In this document: one piece after another, positions 62,018 to 64,000 of the stretch
Layout: every line of letters begins with the position of its first letter
Numbering within the stretch: position 1 is the stretch's first letter
Source of the DNA: Amphiura filiformis
Taxonomy: Eukaryota; Echinodermata; Ophiuroidea; Amphilepidida; Amphiuridae
Reading direction: 5' to 3'
Assembly (NCBI RefSeq): GCF_039555335.1
Contig: NC_092629.1
Location: 35,093,537 to 35,157,536, forward strand
Length of the DNA stretch: 64,000 nt
Notes under the pieces: model-generated
What the model saw: only the letters and a program-made list of their open reading frames with translations
The model's database searches: none
What the model was told of the DNA's origin: nothing
Made by a program: the position numbers and the translations under genes

Positions 62018-62085
62018 TTGGGCTATTCCAGTTGAAATCTACAAGTCCCCTGTGGAATACATGTCCTTAATCTCCCAGAGAAAAA
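62018..62085. mobile_element. MITE family A, left end only
   Basis: GGGCTATTCCAGTTGAAATC then CCCTGTGGAATACATGTCC; breaks off after CTCCCAGAG. Confidence 0.64.
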
Positions 62086-62450
62086 ATGGGTGTTTTAACC
62101 TATTTTTCGCAAAATGTCCTGACACTCGGGGACCCACCAGGATGGCTCACCAAAACGTTTTGTTTGGTCAACCCCCCCCCCCTCCATGTTGAAAATCTTC
62201 CTAAACCAATGATAATTAGATAAATGTGGTGGCGATTCTCTTCGCCAGCCGATGAGCTGGCATTTGATTCGGAGATTCGGTTTTGTGTACACAAAAGATT
62301 ATAGCCTTCTAGTATTGGTATGAATTATTTTATTTTACTTTTTGTGGTGAAGCGTGATCCTAAAAAGGCGTTTCACGGTGACCCAAACTAATTACCAGAC
62401 CTCTTCTACGTTTTGAGGCTGACTTTCCCTTTTAAAGGGAATTTTTATTT

Positions 62451-62767
62451 ATCATGAAAACGTGTTGTAGAATAAACGTAAATTAACCAAGTAGGGGTCC
62501 TAATGTAAAGAGAAGAGATTGGTATAGTGCAAGCACTGGAAAGCGTACGTTATGTGTGGTGAAATTACACTGCCGTGCTATGTTAAAATTTACTCGATAT
62601 GCAAATTCTTTTTTATCATGAAAAAGTGTTGTAGAATGCGTAAATTAAGCGAGTTATGATGTAAAGAGATTTGTAGTATATATAGTGCAGGCACTGGAAA
62701 GCGTACGTTATGTGTGGTGAAATTGCACTGCCGTGCTATGGTAAAATTTACTCGATATGCAAATTAA
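62451..62767 (+). repeat. Tandem duplication, unit about 164 bases
   Basis: Two copies starting ATCATGAAAAcGTGTTGTAGA, each with GCACTGGAAAGCGTACGTTA, CACTGCCGTGCTATG and TTACTCGATATGCAAATT. About 10% divergence. Confidence 0.82.
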
Positions 62768-63116
62768 ACATGTTAAAAGTATCAAATATTGCATTTTCCA
62801 TGGGGATGTGAGTATAGATGTATAATAGCAACCAATAAGGATTGTGTAAATATTATGGGATAGGTGAAGAGTGAGAATAAAATCATGTGAAAAAAAAAAC
62901 ATTCCTTTGCAACAGGAATGCAAAGAAACAGTGCAAAGTACAGTTTATGTATGGTTTCTAGTGGCTGAGGTCCCGGCTGAGGTAGTACTAATTTATAGTA
63001 GGCCTAAATGTATTAACTAAATCATGGAAATAAGGTTAAAATAATCATAAGGGTGGAAAATAGTATTAAAAAGTGCAAACAGCGTATAAAACAAAGCATT
63101 ATATTCTCTTTTTAGA

Positions 63117-63279
63117 AGTATGGATGGCTCTGAAAAGAGCCGTTGAAAAATTTCTCAATGGACAGTTTCAGTTTACAGGTTCAGTCGGTTGCCATAGGCT
63201 CCTCAGGCTTGTCGAGGACTTCTTGCTTGAGTTGAAGGATGCTCCGTCTTATATTAACGAAACGAAGGAAAGAGACTGA
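63117..63279 (+). CDS. Orphan exon-like ORF
   Basis: A good acceptor, ATTCTCTTTTTAG|AAGTATGG, is followed by an open frame encoding VWMALKRAVEKFLNGQFQF, CHRLLRLVEDFLLELKDAP and a stop at 63277-63279. The composition (mixed charged and hydrophobic, helix-like) is more protein-like than other short ORFs here. I do not recognise a family, and I see no partner exon nearby. It could be the last exon of a gene whose other exons are far upstream, or a transposon piece. Confidence 0.28.
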
Positions 63280-63369
63280 GGTTCCGTGATAATTTATTTC
63301 AAGTTTTGAAGCCTGTTTTCACGCTCGATGTGGATCTTTTATTCCCTACAATATGACGTCACGGGGCAT

Positions 63370-63604
63370 GTTTGATACGTTATTTATGATAAGAAAAGGG
63401 TACCGCTAGAATGTACCTCATTTCTTAACATATATAATGAACCACTTGTCTTGAATCACTGAAATTTCAGTGAAGTAATTGGATTCCTTGCCCTATAATA
63501 TCCCGGTATAATATACCTAACTTTTGTTACTAGTGTGTTATTATTTTTTTGAGAAAAATGCAAAAACGGTCACAAATTTATAAAGGGGTGCAGTACCACC
63601 TTAA
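63370..63604. mobile_element. TTAA MITE family B, left end missing
   Basis: Matches the right part of 9275-9635: GTACCTCATTTCTTAACATA, AACCACTTGTCTTGAATCAC, GGATTCCTTGCCCTATAATA and the end GCAGTACCACCTTAA with TTAA at 63601-63604. Confidence 0.7.
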
Positions 63605-64000
63605 GAGAAGTACTGGCCGATAGTCGCTAATGTCAAGCGACTGAACTGTGAAACCAACTCAATTATTTTCTAAATACGATAATTAACATGCATTATCCAT
63701 GCACTTGTGAAATAAGTTGTTATGATACGGCTAACACCGTGCCATCTGCCCATATGATATTTTTCATATTTTTATCGATTTTGAAGGCTATGTCATTGAG
63801 CAAAATTGAGCGGTAAATTGACTGAACATTAGCCATGCAGCGTTGTATAAATATGTAAATTTATAATAGGAATAGACATTAACCAGAATAGACACTAACA
63901 TTATGCTATTAACATTAATGAGACGGAGAATTGCAGGTCTCCGTTGTTGTCAGTAGTGAGTGGGCAAACTGAGATACCGAGGGAAGTTAATGTGCTTTTC

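Overview
This is a 64 kb piece of an animal nuclear genome. It is AT-rich, intron-rich and packed with short transposon remnants. Two conserved metazoan genes can be read exon by exon. They are arranged head to head: a CLCC1 orthologue on the minus strand (coding 14382-23867, probable non-coding first exon near 27945-28060) and a ZYG11B orthologue on the plus strand (coding 35793-49559). The repeat style (many palindromic MITEs, CR1/L2-like LINE tails, tRNA-headed SINEs) fits a marine invertebrate deuterostome such as an echinoderm or hemichordate. This is an inference; no diagnostic gene fixes the taxon.

Layout. 1-14.3 kb is intergenic: a LINE 3' end at the left edge, then a succession of palindromic elements, many flanked by TTAA. 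14.4-28 kb is CLCC1: seven coding exons in phase 0 throughout, giving about 700 residues with a luminal N-terminus, three membrane segments and a long Ser-rich cytosolic tail. 28-35.7 kb is the shared upstream region, with perfect hairpins, diverged tandem repeats and a 1.4 kb (TTTCA)n satellite. 35.8-49.6 kb is ZYG11B: twelve coding exons giving about 745 residues, with LRRs followed by the ARM-like domain that reads Gly/N-degrons for CUL2. Its introns hold a Ty3/Gypsy remnant, an antisense LINE and SINEs. 49.6-64 kb is again a transposon graveyard with nested insertions. One orphan exon-like ORF lies near 63.1-63.3 kb.

The most unusual signal is shared by both genes. In CLCC1 intron 3 (after exon 3) and in the ZYG11B intron after exon 7, the 3' part of the preceding exon, its 5' splice site and a short piece of intron have been amplified as a tandem array (about 7 and 5 copies, units about 120-157 bp and 150-151 bp). 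Every copy keeps a GT donor, and none I can see carries an acceptor. Two independent splice-donor satellites in neighbouring genes suggest a recurrent process at exon-intron borders in this genome. ZYG11B also has about five apparent 1-2 nt frameshifts clustered within 160 bp of its first coding exon, which are either consensus errors or real damage.

The two genes are not known to work together. CLCC1 acts in the ER and nuclear membrane; ZYG11B is a ubiquitin-ligase substrate receptor.
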